Below are positions 42,248 to 54,469 of a stretch of 64,000 nucleotides of DNA, piece after piece. Positions within the stretch are counted from its first letter, which is position 1. Every line of letters begins with the position of its first letter. The notes under the pieces are model-generated. The model saw nothing but the letters and a program-made list of their open reading frames with translations. It did not search any database and was not told the origin of the DNA. The translations under genes were made by a program, and so were the position numbers. This DNA is from Cocos nucifera (taxonomy: Eukaryota; Streptophyta; Magnoliopsida; Arecales; Arecaceae). The stretch covers positions 1 through 64,000 of the forward strand of contig QRFJ01005988.1 in assembly GCA_006176705.1 (NCBI GenBank), written 5' to 3'.

Positions 42248-45089
42248 TGTTGGAAAATATGTCCTAAAGCTAATCATAAAGTGGTAGATGATTAGAATTA
42301 GTATATGAATTATCTAATGATAATAGTTATTTGGCTAGTTCATCATAAAAGTTTTATCTTTCTTAAATGAACTCCTAAATTATGATGAAGTTCTTAGAAC
42401 CATAATGAATTAATAAAGAAGGATTTATCAGATGGTTCTTAAATTGTTCATGATCAAATGATAAGTTATTAATAAGGACGATAACTTGTCGAGTATAGGT
42501 CGTTGTATACCATATGCGTTGGTTGTCCTTGTAATCAAGTAGTATGGAGACACTGATATGGCATCTAGATAAGATATAGAAGTACATCTAGACTGAACAT
42601 GATCAATATAACACTCTACTATCAAGAGTAGCTAGCTAAGATCAATGGGTATAAGTGTCCCTTCGACCTAAGTTCACCACGGTGACTTACAAGCAACTCA
42701 CTGTACTTTGATGCCAGACAACCTATATTTCTAATATAGGTTCAGAAGATTTTTGGGTATCGTCAAGTACTTGTAAAGTTGATGTGTGAGTCAAAATAAA
42801 ATTGACCACTCTTGATTAGCTTCAAGAAGAGAATGACTCATTATATTTCAATTTAGCAAAATCTAGGCCTGGGTAATCCTCGTGAGGAGTCACGGGATTT
42901 GCAAAATTTTAAGATACAATAGAGATGACTTGTATGAGTGTTATAGCATACTCAAAGTTATTTTGAGCATTATTGATAATGGGGATGAATTATATGGTAA
43001 CTATAGGCCAAGGTTCTAAGAATGTTGCTTTGCATATATTCGACCTATCTGGACATCGGGAATCATTGCTAGATGGTTACTTCGACTAGTATAGAAATTA
43101 GTTTCTATGCTATTAATTTAGGTTTGAACCTATAGAATCACATACATAAGAGGTTGTAACCTAATCACATGGTTAATCGATGATTGAGAATCATCTTGAG
43201 ATCAAACATTTAATGCGATTGATATTTGACCTAATGCAAGTGTTGCAGGAGGATCGATTAGCAATTGGATTGCTAATTGACTCAATTTGATTGAGCAAAC
43301 AGGTTGAGATCAAGTCTAATTGAATTAGATTCAATTAGAATTGATTTAGACTTTATTAGATTAAGTTTAATTGATTTATTGGATAAGCTAATTGCAAGGG
43401 AATAATAATTCCTAGTTGGACTAGGATTTGAGTGCACCTAATTTCTAATTAAGTTAAAATTTAAATCAAATTTAAATATAATTTAAACCTAACTTAATTA
43501 GATTTCTACTTGGACTAGGATCACTTATAATTAGGCTTACATTAATTCTATTTTAATTAGATTCAAAATAGTTTTGACCTAGTCAAATAAGAAGAGTCCC
43601 AGTTGGATTGGGACTCTCACTCCTTCCTTGCACCAGTAAAAGTCAATGCCCATATTATATTTTTAGATCTTTATGTGATGTTCTCCACATCAATAAGAGC
43701 TTCTCCATGCACCAAATATCTAAAGAGATTATTTAAAATTTGATTTAATCAAATTTGGTAAGTGGTTTGGTTTTGTTTTCTTTTGAAAGAGTCCTAATTC
43801 CCTAAAACACTTCCTTTCCTTATGAAATTTTTTCTTCATGGCTTTTTCTCTTTTGTGCACTTAATTTTTTGATTTTGCATGTGGTTTCCTGATCTTCACA
43901 TCCAAAAAATAAGGGGGGAGGCATTCAAGAGTTGGATGCCTCCTAAAACTCCTCCTTGGTCTCCTTTTAAGATTAGGTTTTGACATAGTCTTCCATATAT
44001 AAAAGGGGGGATGCCTCCTATCAGGTTTAGGATGTGTAAAATATGAAAAAATTAGAAGAAAAGGAGGAGAAGGTATGAAGGTTTGGGGAACCAAGTTATT
44101 TTGAAGAAAAAGTCTTCATCAAGACATCAAATGTTGATGTCTTGAAGGGACAAAGGTAAGAGAAGATTATCTTCTCTTTATTTTTCTTTTAAATACTTTC
44201 TTCTTATTTATTTTATGTAATAAAAATTTTAAAGAGAGAGAGAAAGAGGGCATAGGGATCTGTGCTCCAAGGAATTGGGGCATAGTGATCTTTTTGGACA
44301 TGATCTGATCATGCCCTGATGAGAGAAGGAAAAGAGAAGAAGGTCTTCTCTTAGGATTTCTTTAAGAACCCTTCTTCTCTATATTTTTGTATAATTTTTC
44401 TATGAGAAAAAATAGAGTATGTGAGATCAAAAAATAAGAGAATAGCCTAGTGGAGAAGTTCTTCCCTTTATCCTAGCATAAGGATATTTTCAGGATGTCC
44501 TAAAAGAGAAGATTTATCTTCTCTTAGGATTCTTTTCTAATGTATTTTATTTTTGATTTATAAAAGATCCAAAGATTGGATTTCTCTCCTAATCCTCCTC
44601 TTACTCTTCATCTTTTGGAATGTCCAAGAGATTTGAAGAATAAAATTTAGATTAATCATCCAGAGGGATCCGCAAGAAGTTAGCACTTCGAGCGAATCTT
44701 CATTCGACGAACCTTCGATTTTATTGCAGCCTCGTGTGGATCACCTATAGAGATTGAATGCATGTGCAGCTTCAAAGGCAACAACAAAAATTAACCATAA
44801 AATTTTTGACCTGCACAAGATAAGAGATTTGATCTCTTCTCTCACCAAGATGTGATCTAGGTTTCAGATCTAGAATCATTCTAGATCTAGGATATTGATT
44901 TAATCAATACCAAACCCTTTTATTTTTAGATTTAGAATGCATTATGATATGTTCTAGATTCTAGATGTAGGGTTTAGTAATTAAATTACATGCATTTATA
45001 GATTAAATGATTTAATCTGCCTGTTCCGCTATGTTATTTTTCAAAAATATTTTGAAATTCATCCATGAAACCCTGCATATTTTTTAATA
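42248..45089 (+). repeat. 5' LTR of C (2842 bp)
   Basis: TG start; end ...TTTTTAATA, where the 3' LTR has ...TTTCCAACA, so the terminal CA is mutated. TATATAAAAG at 43996-44005. Two inverted halves of TCTTCTCTT/AAGAGAAGA words recur in the transcribed part (44160-44530). Frames at 42375-42625 and 43861-44094 are not genes. Confidence 0.9.
43996..44005 (+). promoter_or_regulatory. TATA box of C 5' LTR
   Basis: TATATAAAAG, conserved in the 3' LTR at 51625-51634. Confidence 0.65.
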
Positions 45090-45090
45090 G

Positions 45091-45102
45091 TGGTATCAGA
45101 GA
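45091..45102 (+). promoter_or_regulatory. Primer binding site of C (initiator tRNA-Met)
   Basis: TGGTATCAGAGA, one base from the perfect complement, next to the LTR end. Confidence 0.8.
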
Positions 45103-47300
45103 ATCTAAGTTCTTTTATAACATGTTCATATATACTTGAGGATAAATATAAAAATTAAAATTAATTAAAGTTTACACATACTGCCATAAGGTTGTTTTGT
45201 TGTAAGGTTAACCCCTTACAATGGAAAGGTTGTTCTAATATATGCTGATCTGAATGTGAATCATGAATTATTTAGATTAGATCTAAAAATTTATGACTTA
45301 ATTTTTTAATTTTAAATATAAAATTAAATAGATGTTAGATCTATTTTAGATTATTTAGATTAGATCTAAATAATATCGAATTGCACATACTACCATAAGG
45401 TTATCCTGCTGTAAGGTTTATCCCTTACAGTAAAAAGATTATCCTAGTATGTGCTAATCTAAATAACCTAAATCATAAATATATTAGATGAGATCTAAAG
45501 TGATTTATGATTTATTTTTAGATTTTAAATCTAATTTTAAATAATTTATGATCTAATCCATATGATGTTTTTTATGTTTTGATCTAGATCCTATTATTGC
45601 ATATGTTGATATGTGATTTTATTTTGAATCTAGAATGTATATGATATATTTGTTTTGTAGAATTTAAATTGAAAGCTTACTTTCTACAAAATCCTAGATT
45701 CAAAACCCTAAGATATGATCAAAATATTAAAATAAGTCAGATCTAAAACTATAAATTGAATATGATTCAATGTAAATTATTTATCAATTTAAAATTATTT
45801 CAAATAATTAAGTCGAAAATTAGTTCTAAGGTTCTATAAACCTAAACCCATAAGCTTTGAATTTAATTAAAAATTAAATAATTATTTAGGATCTAGGTTT
45901 GTGATTTAAAGATCCTAAGATAATTTTATAAAATATGGGTTAAAAGGTAATGGGTTAGCTTTGATCAGGTCCTTAACTGGATTAGACCTCGGGTTAGATT
46001 AAATATGGATTTAGTTAAGAAATTGATCAAACTTAATTAATAGTTAATTAGGATTAGGTCATTTCTATATATCACTTTAATAGTTGTAGTTCATCAAAGT
46101 CCATACATCTAATAAATGGATACTGATCGTGTCTCAGTGGTCGAGCCTGAGTCTTTAGGTAGACCAAATCAAAACTAATAAATTAATTAGTATCTAAGAT
46201 AAGTCTGACATCCCATATAGGTAGTTTTTAATTGGCAGCCTGCTTACCTGGCCATTTCTGATGGTGTCTAAGGCAAGCCTTAGCAGACCCTCCCATCGAT
46301 CTCACTTATCTGGCCAATGTGGTTAATTAGCTCTTGATTAGGTTACTCATTGACTCATGCTAACCCATGTCACATAGAAAATCAATGAGACTGATTTTAT
46401 TTAGTAAGACTGATCTAGGTGTCCATGGACCAATATGGATCCTAGTCCTTATCAAAGACTTGAGAAGTCAATGGGAGGACTTGACTTGGTGAAGTCAGTG
46501 GGAGCAAATTGGTCCATGTCCTTTCTATTCTTAAATCACTAATAATTTAAATTCTCTAAAATTATTAGGTCCTTAAAATGATAAAGTTATGGAAATAACT
46601 AGTCATAGCTTCCCATTAATTTGGATGATAATGGGTCCATTAACCCCATAATCATTGGAGGCCCAAAGGCCTAGTGCTTATTGACTAATGAAATTATCAT
46701 TCATAATATGATAACTTGGAAGTATCTCTTTAATGGTGGTTAGGTTGACCAACCAAAGTTGGGTCTAAGCATTCGTTGGTTAGATGCACCAAGTATAGTC
46801 ATGCTAATGGTTGGACTTAACCAAATCCTTACAGTGGAGTCCAAAGCCTACTGATTAGATTTCTAGGGTAAAATTATATTACTAAAAATTATTTAAAGAA
46901 ATAATTGGTTATGAACCTATCCTTAGATGTACATGGATTGGCCAACCAAAGTTGGGCTCGTGTGCAGTCTATATGGATTCTAGTATCTACTAGAAAATTA
47001 AAGTAATTCTCTGAATTAGAGGTAGAGAGGCTACCAATTCGAATAAAATAATGAAAGAATCTTAAGACTAAAGTCCAAGTCTCTAGGCTTAATATAATTC
47101 ATATACATAGGTCTATGTTCTCTTTTCTTATAGAATAAGGCTAAACCCTAATTGCTCAAATCACTGTTAGACAGTGATGACTTATGGGATCCAACTTCTA
47201 TAATTAGTAATAAAAGTTGAATTTGGTTTAGCAGTATGAATGGGTTTGTATTGGAGCTTCTAAGCCAAGTCAAAATAATTAGTCCAAAATTGATCCAAAT
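45103..47300 (+). other. Leader and ruined gag region of C
   Basis: No open frame of note. A repeated hairpin unit lies at 45170-45460 (separate entry). From 46200 to 46500 there is text also found in the A leader (TTTTTAATTGG-AGCC, CTCACTTA-CTGGCCA), so the leader extends at least to there. Gag must have stood between about 46500 and 47300, but I cannot follow it. Confidence 0.5.
45200..45430 (+). ncRNA. Twin hairpins in the C leader
   Basis: TTGTAAGG-TTAACC-CCTTACAA at 45200-45221 and CTGTAAGG-TTTATC-CCTTACAG at 45409-45430, both perfect 8-bp stems with 6-nt loops, in a duplicated context (CATACT(A/G)CCATAAGGTT). The outer pair is T-A in one and C-G in the other. The second copy also has 10-bp outer arms, GCACATACTA (45383-45392) and TAGTATGTGC (45445-45454). 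A cis-acting RNA candidate, not a separate gene. Confidence 0.5.
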
Positions 47301-47640
47301 CAGGCATAGTGCTTCTACTGTAAGAAGCTGGATCATAAGAAGAAGAATTATTTTGCTTTCCTTGATCATAATAGGCTGAATAAGAGAAAGAAGTAAGAGT
47401 TGCTTATTAAGAATGTTAAATGATAACACCTTAAAATTTCTCTATATGTAATTCTACTATCTGGGTATTAGATACTGGTAGTCTTATGCAATTTATTGCA
47501 AGGACTACTAAAAAGTGGAATATTTGAAAAATGATGAGAAATACCTAAACGTTGGGGATGAAAGTCTTCTTCCAACCCTAGTTTTAGAAATTGTCAAGCT
47601 TATTTTCAAAAGATATCATTTTGAGTGATTATTATCATTA
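47301..47640 (+). pseudogene. Zinc knuckle and protease remnants of C
   Basis: CFYCKKLDHKKKNY reads from 47310: a CCHC knuckle whose last Cys is Tyr. At about 47462 WVLDTGSLMQFI is the protease active site, in another frame. Stops and shifts separate the two. The minus-strand 93-codon frame over 47148-47429 is a shadow. Confidence 0.6.
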
Positions 47641-47837
47641 TCCATTATTTATGATAAATGTGATCTCTGTTGGCCTTTTGGTCAGAGATGGTTATCATTT
47701 ATCAATAAAGAAGATTGTTGTGATATTATTATGAATAATATTACAACAATACATGGATAATAAAATGATATTTAACATCTATACAACCTATTAAGTATAA
47801 TGTATATATTTAATAAACACCCTAGTTAGATTATGTC

Positions 47838-48600
47838 ATGGATGTCTATCTTTCGTATTATAGGCTTAGTCATCTTGACAAGAATAGGATAAATGGATTA
47901 GCTTTAGAGAAAAATCTCGACATCAATGATTGTGAATTATTGATAACCTATGAGTCTTATCTTCTTGGGAAGATGACAAAGTCATCTTTTACTAAAAAAG
48001 GTGAAGGAGCTGATAAAGTTCTAAGTCTCATACATAGTGATGTATATGGATCTATCAACTTAAGTGCCAAAGAAAGATATTAATATTTTATTATAGATGA
48101 CCTATTCTGACATGGATGCGTCTAGCTTGAATCATTTAAAATATTCAAACGATTCAATAATGAAATAGAAAAATAAACTAAAAATGGTATTGAAACTTTT
48201 CGATCAGATCGAAGAAGTGAATACTTATCCAGTGAGTTTGTGACATATCTAGGAGAGAATAGGATTCTCTCTCAGTAGATTTCTTTTTAGAATATAATAT
48301 ATCTAAAAGGAAAAGTTGAACTTTGTTAGATATGGTTCAATCCATGATAGGATTTACTTATCTACCTATTTTAAGATTGTGTTGTTGTGACTACTTGTTT
48401 TACTCTGAAAATATATCGAGTAAATCTACTGTAAATCTCCATATGGGATATGGATTGGGCATAGATCTAGATTCTCTCACCTTCGGGTTTGGAGTTGATC
48501 GACCTATGTCAAAGGGTTGCACACAGATAATCTTGGATCTTGGTCCAATAGGTATTGGGTTATTAATTCTACCATGCTAAAGAACATAAGATGTTCATCA
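47838..48600 (+). pseudogene. Integrase remnants of C
   Basis: 47838-48083 carries YRLSHLDKNRINGLALEKN, YLLGKMTKSSF and LIHSDVYGS (first catalytic Asp region); then in broken frames FRSDRRSEYLSSEF (second Asp, about 48199-48240) and LLDMVQSMIGFT-like text (48320). The Glu motif is lost in a scrambled stretch at about 48270-48310. It corresponds to the A integrase piece by piece. Confidence 0.75.
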
Positions 48601-49866
48601 GTAGAAGAACATTCTTTTTGGAAAGGAGTTTCTTAGAGAAGAAACTAATGCCTATCAAGTTAAACTTGAGAAAGTTTGACTGGTAGAAATGAACCAACAT
48701 AATCTAGTAAACTTACAGAACCATATTTGATTAGATCAAATTCGGAGCCCATTAAAGTAGCACCTTTTACAAGATCAGGTAAAGTACTGCATTAGCAAGA
48801 TAGATACTCCAATATCTAGGTCTGGGATGGTGATCCTATTGAGCTCGATGAGAATAATAAGGATCCGATCACCTATAGGGATGTAATGCAATGGTCTGAT
48901 AGTGAGAAGTGGCTTGGAGTCATATAACCCAAATTGAAGTCCATGAAAATCAAAAAGTGTATGGACACTAGATGACTCACCTGAAGGGATAAAATCCATT
49001 AGGTGTGAATGAATTTTCAAAAGGATCAGAGTAGCATAGATGGGAAGGTAAAGACCTGTAAAGCTCATTTGGCTATTATCTCAGTTTTGGAACATACATT
49101 TTGAACATATATCTTTGTTATGAACAAAGTTAAATCCTACATATGTGAGTGGGTAAAATATTCTATAGTGTTATTCCTTGTGTTGTCTGTGGATGAAGTT
49201 TTCTTAATCGGGAATGGCATTCCAGCATTGCAAGGAATAAAGGTTTGGCTGTCATCTAATTTTTTTTATGTTTAGAATCAGATATGGTATACTCACTAAT
49301 GTAGTGAGTAGATGCTAGTTTGATCTAAGTATGAACCATTGGAAGATTGTATGGATAATCCCTAAGTATTTGGAAAATACTAAGGTCCAGTGACACAAAT
49401 ATGAAATACTGACTTAAGACATATGGATGTTTTAATTTTAGTCAAAATAAGATGACAACAAGAAAATGTCGGGTCATATCCTAATTGCAGGAGCAATCTG
49501 TTGGAAAGTTTCTAAGTAGGACATTATAGCCTATTCAGCTAGTGATGTAGAGTACATCATGGCACATAATGCTGCCATGTAAGCTGTATAGTTGCTAAGA
49601 TTGATTAGCAGGTTGGGAGTGGTACGCTCTACCAATGGTCCAGTCCTCTCATAGCACTAGAGCCATAGCTCAGGCTAAAGAATCAAAAGACCAGCACATT
49701 CTGCATTGCTATCATCTTTGATTTTAGATCAGGGTGATGTCGATCTTCGAAAGATTGATGAAAAAAAGGAACTTGACTGACCCATTTGCTAAGGCCGAGG
49801 AACTAAGGAGTTCTACAAACTCAAGTGGAAGATAGGATATTTGATATCATTCTAATTGACTTTAGT
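48601..49866 (+). pseudogene. RT and RNase H remnants of C
   Basis: About 48840-49060 gives the RT N-terminal linker (YRDVMQWSDSEKWL). A large deletion then joins to SVDEVFLIGNGIPALQGIKVWLSS (about 49186-49257), equivalent to the YVDDILLIGND stretch of A with VDE in place of VDD. RNase H phrases (ILIAGAICWKVSK, SASDVEYIMAHNAAM) follow at 49480-49590 with stops. The central RT palm is absent. Confidence 0.7.
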
Positions 49867-49878
49867 CCAAGTGGAAGT
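49867..49878 (+). promoter_or_regulatory. Polypurine tract of C
   Basis: CCAAGTGGAAGT directly before the LTR start TGTTGAAAAATG, matching the position of the A tract. Confidence 0.75.
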
Positions 49879-52776
49879 TGTTGAAAAATGTGTCCTAAAG
49901 CCAATCATCTAAGTGGTAGATTATTAGAATTAGTAGATAAATTATCTAATGATAATAATTATTTGGCTGGTTCATCATAAAAGTTCTATTTTTTTAAATG
50001 AACTCCTAAATTATGATGAAGTCCTTAGAACCATAATCAATTGATAAAGAAGAATTTATCGGATGGTTCTTAAATTATTCATGATCAAATGATAAGTTAT
50101 TAATAAGGATGATAAATTATCGAGTATAGATCGTTGTATGTCATATGCGTTGGTTGTCCTCATAATCAAGTAGTGTGGAGACACTGGTATGGTATCCAGG
50201 TGATATGTAGGAGTACATCTGTACTAAATGTGATCAATATAGCACTCTACTATCAAGAGTAGCTAGCTAAAACCAATGGGTATAAGTGTCCCTCCGACTT
50301 GAGATCACCATGGTAACTTACAAGCAACTCACTGTACTTTGGTGCCAGACTATCTGTATTTCTAATTTAGGTTCGAAAGATTTTTAGGTATAGTCAACTA
50401 CTTATGAAGTCGGTGTGTGAGTCAATATGGGATTGACCACTCCTGGTTAGCTTCAGGAAGAGAATGACTCATTGTATTTTAATTTAGCAAAACCTAGGCC
50501 TGGGTAATCTTCGTGAGGAGTCACGAGATTTGCAAAATTTTGAGATACAATAGAGATGACTTGTATGAGTGTTGATAGTGTACTCAAAATTATTTTGAGC
50601 ATTATTGATCATAGGGATGAATTATACGGTAACCATAGGCTAGGGTTCTAAGAATATTGCTTTGCATATATTCAACCTATCTGGACATCGAAAATCATTG
50701 CTAGATGGTTACTTCGACTGATATAGAAATTGATTCCTATGCTATTGGCTAAGGTTCAAACCTATAGAATCACACACATAAGAGATTGTAACCTAATCAG
50801 ATGGTTAATCGATGATTGAGAATCATTCTGAGATCAAACATTTAATGCGATTGATGTTTGACCTAATGCAAGTATTGTAGGAGGATCGATTAGCAATTGA
50901 ATTATTAAGCTCAATTTGATTGAGCAATCAGGTTGAGATCAATTCTAATTAAATTAGATTTAATTAGAATTAGTTTAGACTTAATTAGATTAAGTTTAAT
51001 TGATTTATTGGAAAAGCCAATTGCAAGAGAATAATAATTCCTAGTTGGACTAGGATTTGAGTGCACCTAATTTCTAATTAAGTTAGGATTTAAATTAAAT
51101 TTAAATATGATTTAAACCTAACTTAATTGAGTTTATAATTAGACTAGGATCACTCATAATTAGGCTTGCACTAATTTTATTTTAATTGGATTCAAAATAG
51201 TTTTGACTTAGTCAAACAAGAAGAGTCCCAGTTGGATTGGGACTCTCACTCCTTCCTTGCGCTAATAAAAGTCAATGCCCATATTTTATTTTTAAATCTT
51301 TATGTGATGTTCTCCACACCGATAAGAGCTTTTCTATGCACCAAATATCTAAAGAGATTAATTAAAATTTATTTAAATAAATTTGGTAAGTAGTTTGGTT
51401 TTGTTTCCTTTTGAAAGAGTCTTAATTCTCCAAAATACCTCATTTCCTTATGGAATTTTTTCTCCATGGCTTCTTTTCATTTGTTCACTTAATTTCTTTG
51501 GTTTTGTATATGGTTTTCTGATCTTCACACCCAAGAAATAAGGAGGGAGGCATCCAAGAGTTGGATGCCTCCTAAAACTGCTCCTTGGTCTCCTTTTAAG
51601 ACTAGGTTTTGACCTAGTCATCCATATATAAAAGGGAGGATGCCTCCTATCAGGTTTAGGATGTATAAAACCTAAAAAAATTATGAAATAACTAGAAGAA
51701 AAGGAGGAAAAGGCATGGAGGTTTGGGGCACCATGTTTTATGAAGAAAAGGTCTTCATCAAGACATCAAATGTTGATGTCTTGAAGGGACAAAGGTAAGA
51801 GAAGATTGTCTTCTCTTTGTTTTTCTTTTAACTACTTTTCTCTTATTTATTTTATGTAATTTTTATATAATAAAAATATAAGAGAGATAGAGGAAGAAGG
51901 CATAGGGATCTATGCTCCAAGGTGTTGGGGCATAATGATCTTTTTGGACATGATCTGATCATGTCCTGATGAGAGAAGGAAAAGAGAAGGTCTTCTCTTT
52001 GGATTTCTTTAAGAACCCTTCTTCTCTATATTTTTGTATGATTTTTCTATGAGAAAAATCAGAGTGTGTGAAATCTAGAAATATGAAAAAAGCCTGGGAA
52101 GAAGGTCTTTCCTTTGTTTTAGCATAAGGATGTTTTCAGGACATCAACTAGCATAAGGATGTTTTCAGGACATCAGTAGTTGATGTCCTGAAAGAGAAGA
52201 TTTATCTTCCCTTAGGATCCTTTTCTAATATATTTTATTTCTTATTTTTAGGAGATCCAAAGGATGAATTTCTCTCCTAATCTTTCTCTTATTCTTTATC
52301 TCTTAGAATGTCCAAGAGATTCGAAGAATAAAATTTAGATTAACCATCCAAAGGGATCTGCAAGAAGCTAGCACTTCGAGCGGATCTTCGTTCGATGAAC
52401 CTCCAATTTTGTTGTAGCCTCGTGTGGATCACCTATAGAAACTGGATGCATGTGCGCTCCAAAGGCAATAACAAAAATCAACTATGGAGTTCTTGACCTG
52501 TGCAAGGTAAGAGATTTGATCTCTTCTCTTACCTAGATGTGATCTAGGTTTCAGATCTAGAATCATTCTAGATCTAGGATATTGATTTGATCAATACCAA
52601 ATCCTTTTATTTTTAGATTTAGAATGCATTATGATATGTTATAGATCTTAGATTTATGGTTTAGTAATTAGATTACATGCATTTGTAGATTAAATGGTTT
52701 AATCTGCATGTTCTGCTGCGTTATATTTCAAAAATATTTTAAAATTCATGCATGAAACCCTGCATATTTTCCAACA
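49879..52776 (+). repeat. 3' LTR of C (2898 bp)
   Basis: Aligns with 42248-45089. A local 35-bp tandem duplication (TAGCATAAGGATGTTTTCAGGACATCA, about 52120-52175) explains part of its greater length. Ends TTTTCCAACA, followed by TGGAG. Confidence 0.9.
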
Positions 52777-53938
52777 TGGAGGGTTCCTTTTATAGACGAA
52801 GCCTATAACAAACTGATGGTGACAGCCATAACCATCTGGTAGTGGACCCTTCAGGCTACGTGGAGTTTATTATGGAGGATAGTGTTCGTTGTCATGATGT
52901 GCTAGTCTATTGGGATTTTGTAGTTAAAGTTTGAATGGAGCAGGCATTGGCAGTGAAGAGCTTTGGGTTAATCAGTTCAAGAGTAGTTCAGACTCCTTTA
53001 AGGTTGCCTTCTTGTATGTTGATTTGTATTAAGTTGGTAGTCGAATTCATGTGGATGACGAGGTCCTTCTAAGTGATTGGGGGAAAGTTGACTGAAGAAA
53101 ACTTGCCTAGCGACTGAAAGGAGCTCATTCATAATAATTTCAACTGGAGGAGATCACCTGAAAGGAGATCAGATGGAGGAACCCGACTGGAGGAGATCAT
53201 CCAAAAGGAGGATGATTGATGAAGTTCGTCTGGTGAGAGTACAACTGAGAAGATTGTTTGGAAGGAATTCGGAAGAAGATCCATTAGAGGTGTCCGAAAA
53301 AAATCCGACTATGGGTAGTTCAGAAGGAGATCTGCTGGAGGAGGTTTGACTAGGGCATCACTGAGGGAGTCCAGAAGACTAGAGTAGTTTGGTCAGAAGG
53401 AGTTCAACGAGAAGGAGCCTATTTGGTGAATAGATGGAGATCGACCGGTGAGAGCTTGGTAGGTGGTTGTGGATGACTATGATACTTTTATGACTCAATC
53501 ATTTTCTTTGAGGCTCTGCAACTTTCATGAATGCCCGAAGGTTAATAAAGTGGAGATGGGGCTCTTTCGCTCACATATCCAAAGCTCTTGGTATGAGAAT
53601 GCAGAGGTCCACCACACTTTGTAGATTGCAGAAGTTTGTCAAGGAAGGAGTTCTGCCGATTTGATGTCAATCTAGTGCTGAACAATCTGGATGAATTTTA
53701 ATAAGGAGAGAGTCCAAACAGCTTCAAGATCGATCAGGTCAAACTGCTTTATGACCAGTCACTTAACTGCTTCAAGAGCTATCGCCATTATTCAAGCTCA
53801 TTAGAGTGAGACCCATGAGGCTTCGAAGGTTCTCGAGTTATTGCATGAAGTTGGCCACGGTTGTTGTCACTAGACGAGGTCGTCCCAAGGCTTGAATCCT
53901 TCTCGGACTTCGGTAGGAAAGAGTTTATCCCTAACACA
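52777..53938 (-). repeat. 3' LTR of E, right part
   Basis: Minus-strand LTR start TGTGTTAGGGATAAACTC at 53938; minus-strand TATA CTATAAAAGG at 52795-52786. GA-rich words (CTGGAGGAGATCA, AAAGGAGATC) repeat at 53100-53450. The total LTR without C is about 1.38 kb. The plus-strand frame 53861-54097 overlaps the LTR end and is a shadow. Confidence 0.7.
52786..52795 (-). promoter_or_regulatory. TATA box of E 3' LTR
   Basis: CTATAAAAGG on the minus strand, consistent with minus-strand transcription of gag-pol. The insertion of C lies just after it in the transcribed direction. Confidence 0.6.
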
Positions 53939-53952
53939 AGCCCCCTTAATCT
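53939..53952 (-). promoter_or_regulatory. Polypurine tract of E
   Basis: Minus strand GATTAAGGGGGCT directly before TGTGTTAGGG. Confidence 0.65.
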
Positions 53953-54469
53953 CAAGTTCGAATTTCAAAAAAAGGGAGTAAAGGAATGCGAGTGTGGAAG
54001 TCCTTTTTTCACCTTTCACACCCTTTGTAGAGAATGTCTTAGCACTATCTTCACTGACATTGAAGCTTCATTAATACAATTTGACTTGAAAAGATGAATT
54101 TTTGAAACTCCTATCGAAGTGCTACCTAAGGCATGATGCAAAAAAGATTTCGGCCATTGCCACTCTACCACCACAATGAGGGAGACATGTGTCGGCATGA
54201 AGTTGGTTAGTGGAGATCTACAATCATGATCATTTTGGACTCTTTCAGCTATTTAAACTCATCTTCCTTCCTTGAGATTTCATTTCACCCAGGTCTCCTT
54301 TCTCTTCTTCTGGTCTCCCTCTCCCTTTTGCTTCATAGCACTAGTGTCTTTCATCATCTCCTTCGATTCCTAGGTTTTTTCTTCTTTATTTTTTAGGGAG
54401 CTTGCCATCTCTCCATTCTTCTCCATCAATTTAGGTCAGTTTCTGAACCCTTCTTTTTGATCATTCATG

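Larger units (their letters stand above)
42248..52776 (+). mobile_element. C: degenerate Angela-lineage Copia retrotransposon (10.5 kb)
   Basis: LTRs 42248-45089 and 49879-52776, primer site at 45091, and perfect target duplication TGGAG (42243-42247 and 52777-52781). The LTR start TGTTGGAAAATATGTCCTAAAG resembles the Angela/BARE group and element A. Coding remnants (zinc knuckle, protease, integrase, RT, RNase H) occur in Copia order but with many stops. Internal length is only about 4.8 kb, so parts of gag and pol are deleted. In the first 250 bp the LTRs differ at about 9% of positions, which makes it much older than A. Confidence 0.9.

Noticed and set aside
47148..47429. Minus-strand 93-codon Leu/Ile-rich frame
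   Set aside because: It is a shadow of the AT-rich gag remnant of C; the plus strand there reads a CCHC-like zinc knuckle.
53861..54097. Plus-strand frame with several Cys residues (CECGSPFFTFHTLCREC)
   Set aside because: It crosses the LTR end and polypurine tract of E and is not preserved as a domain; the zinc-like spacing is irregular.
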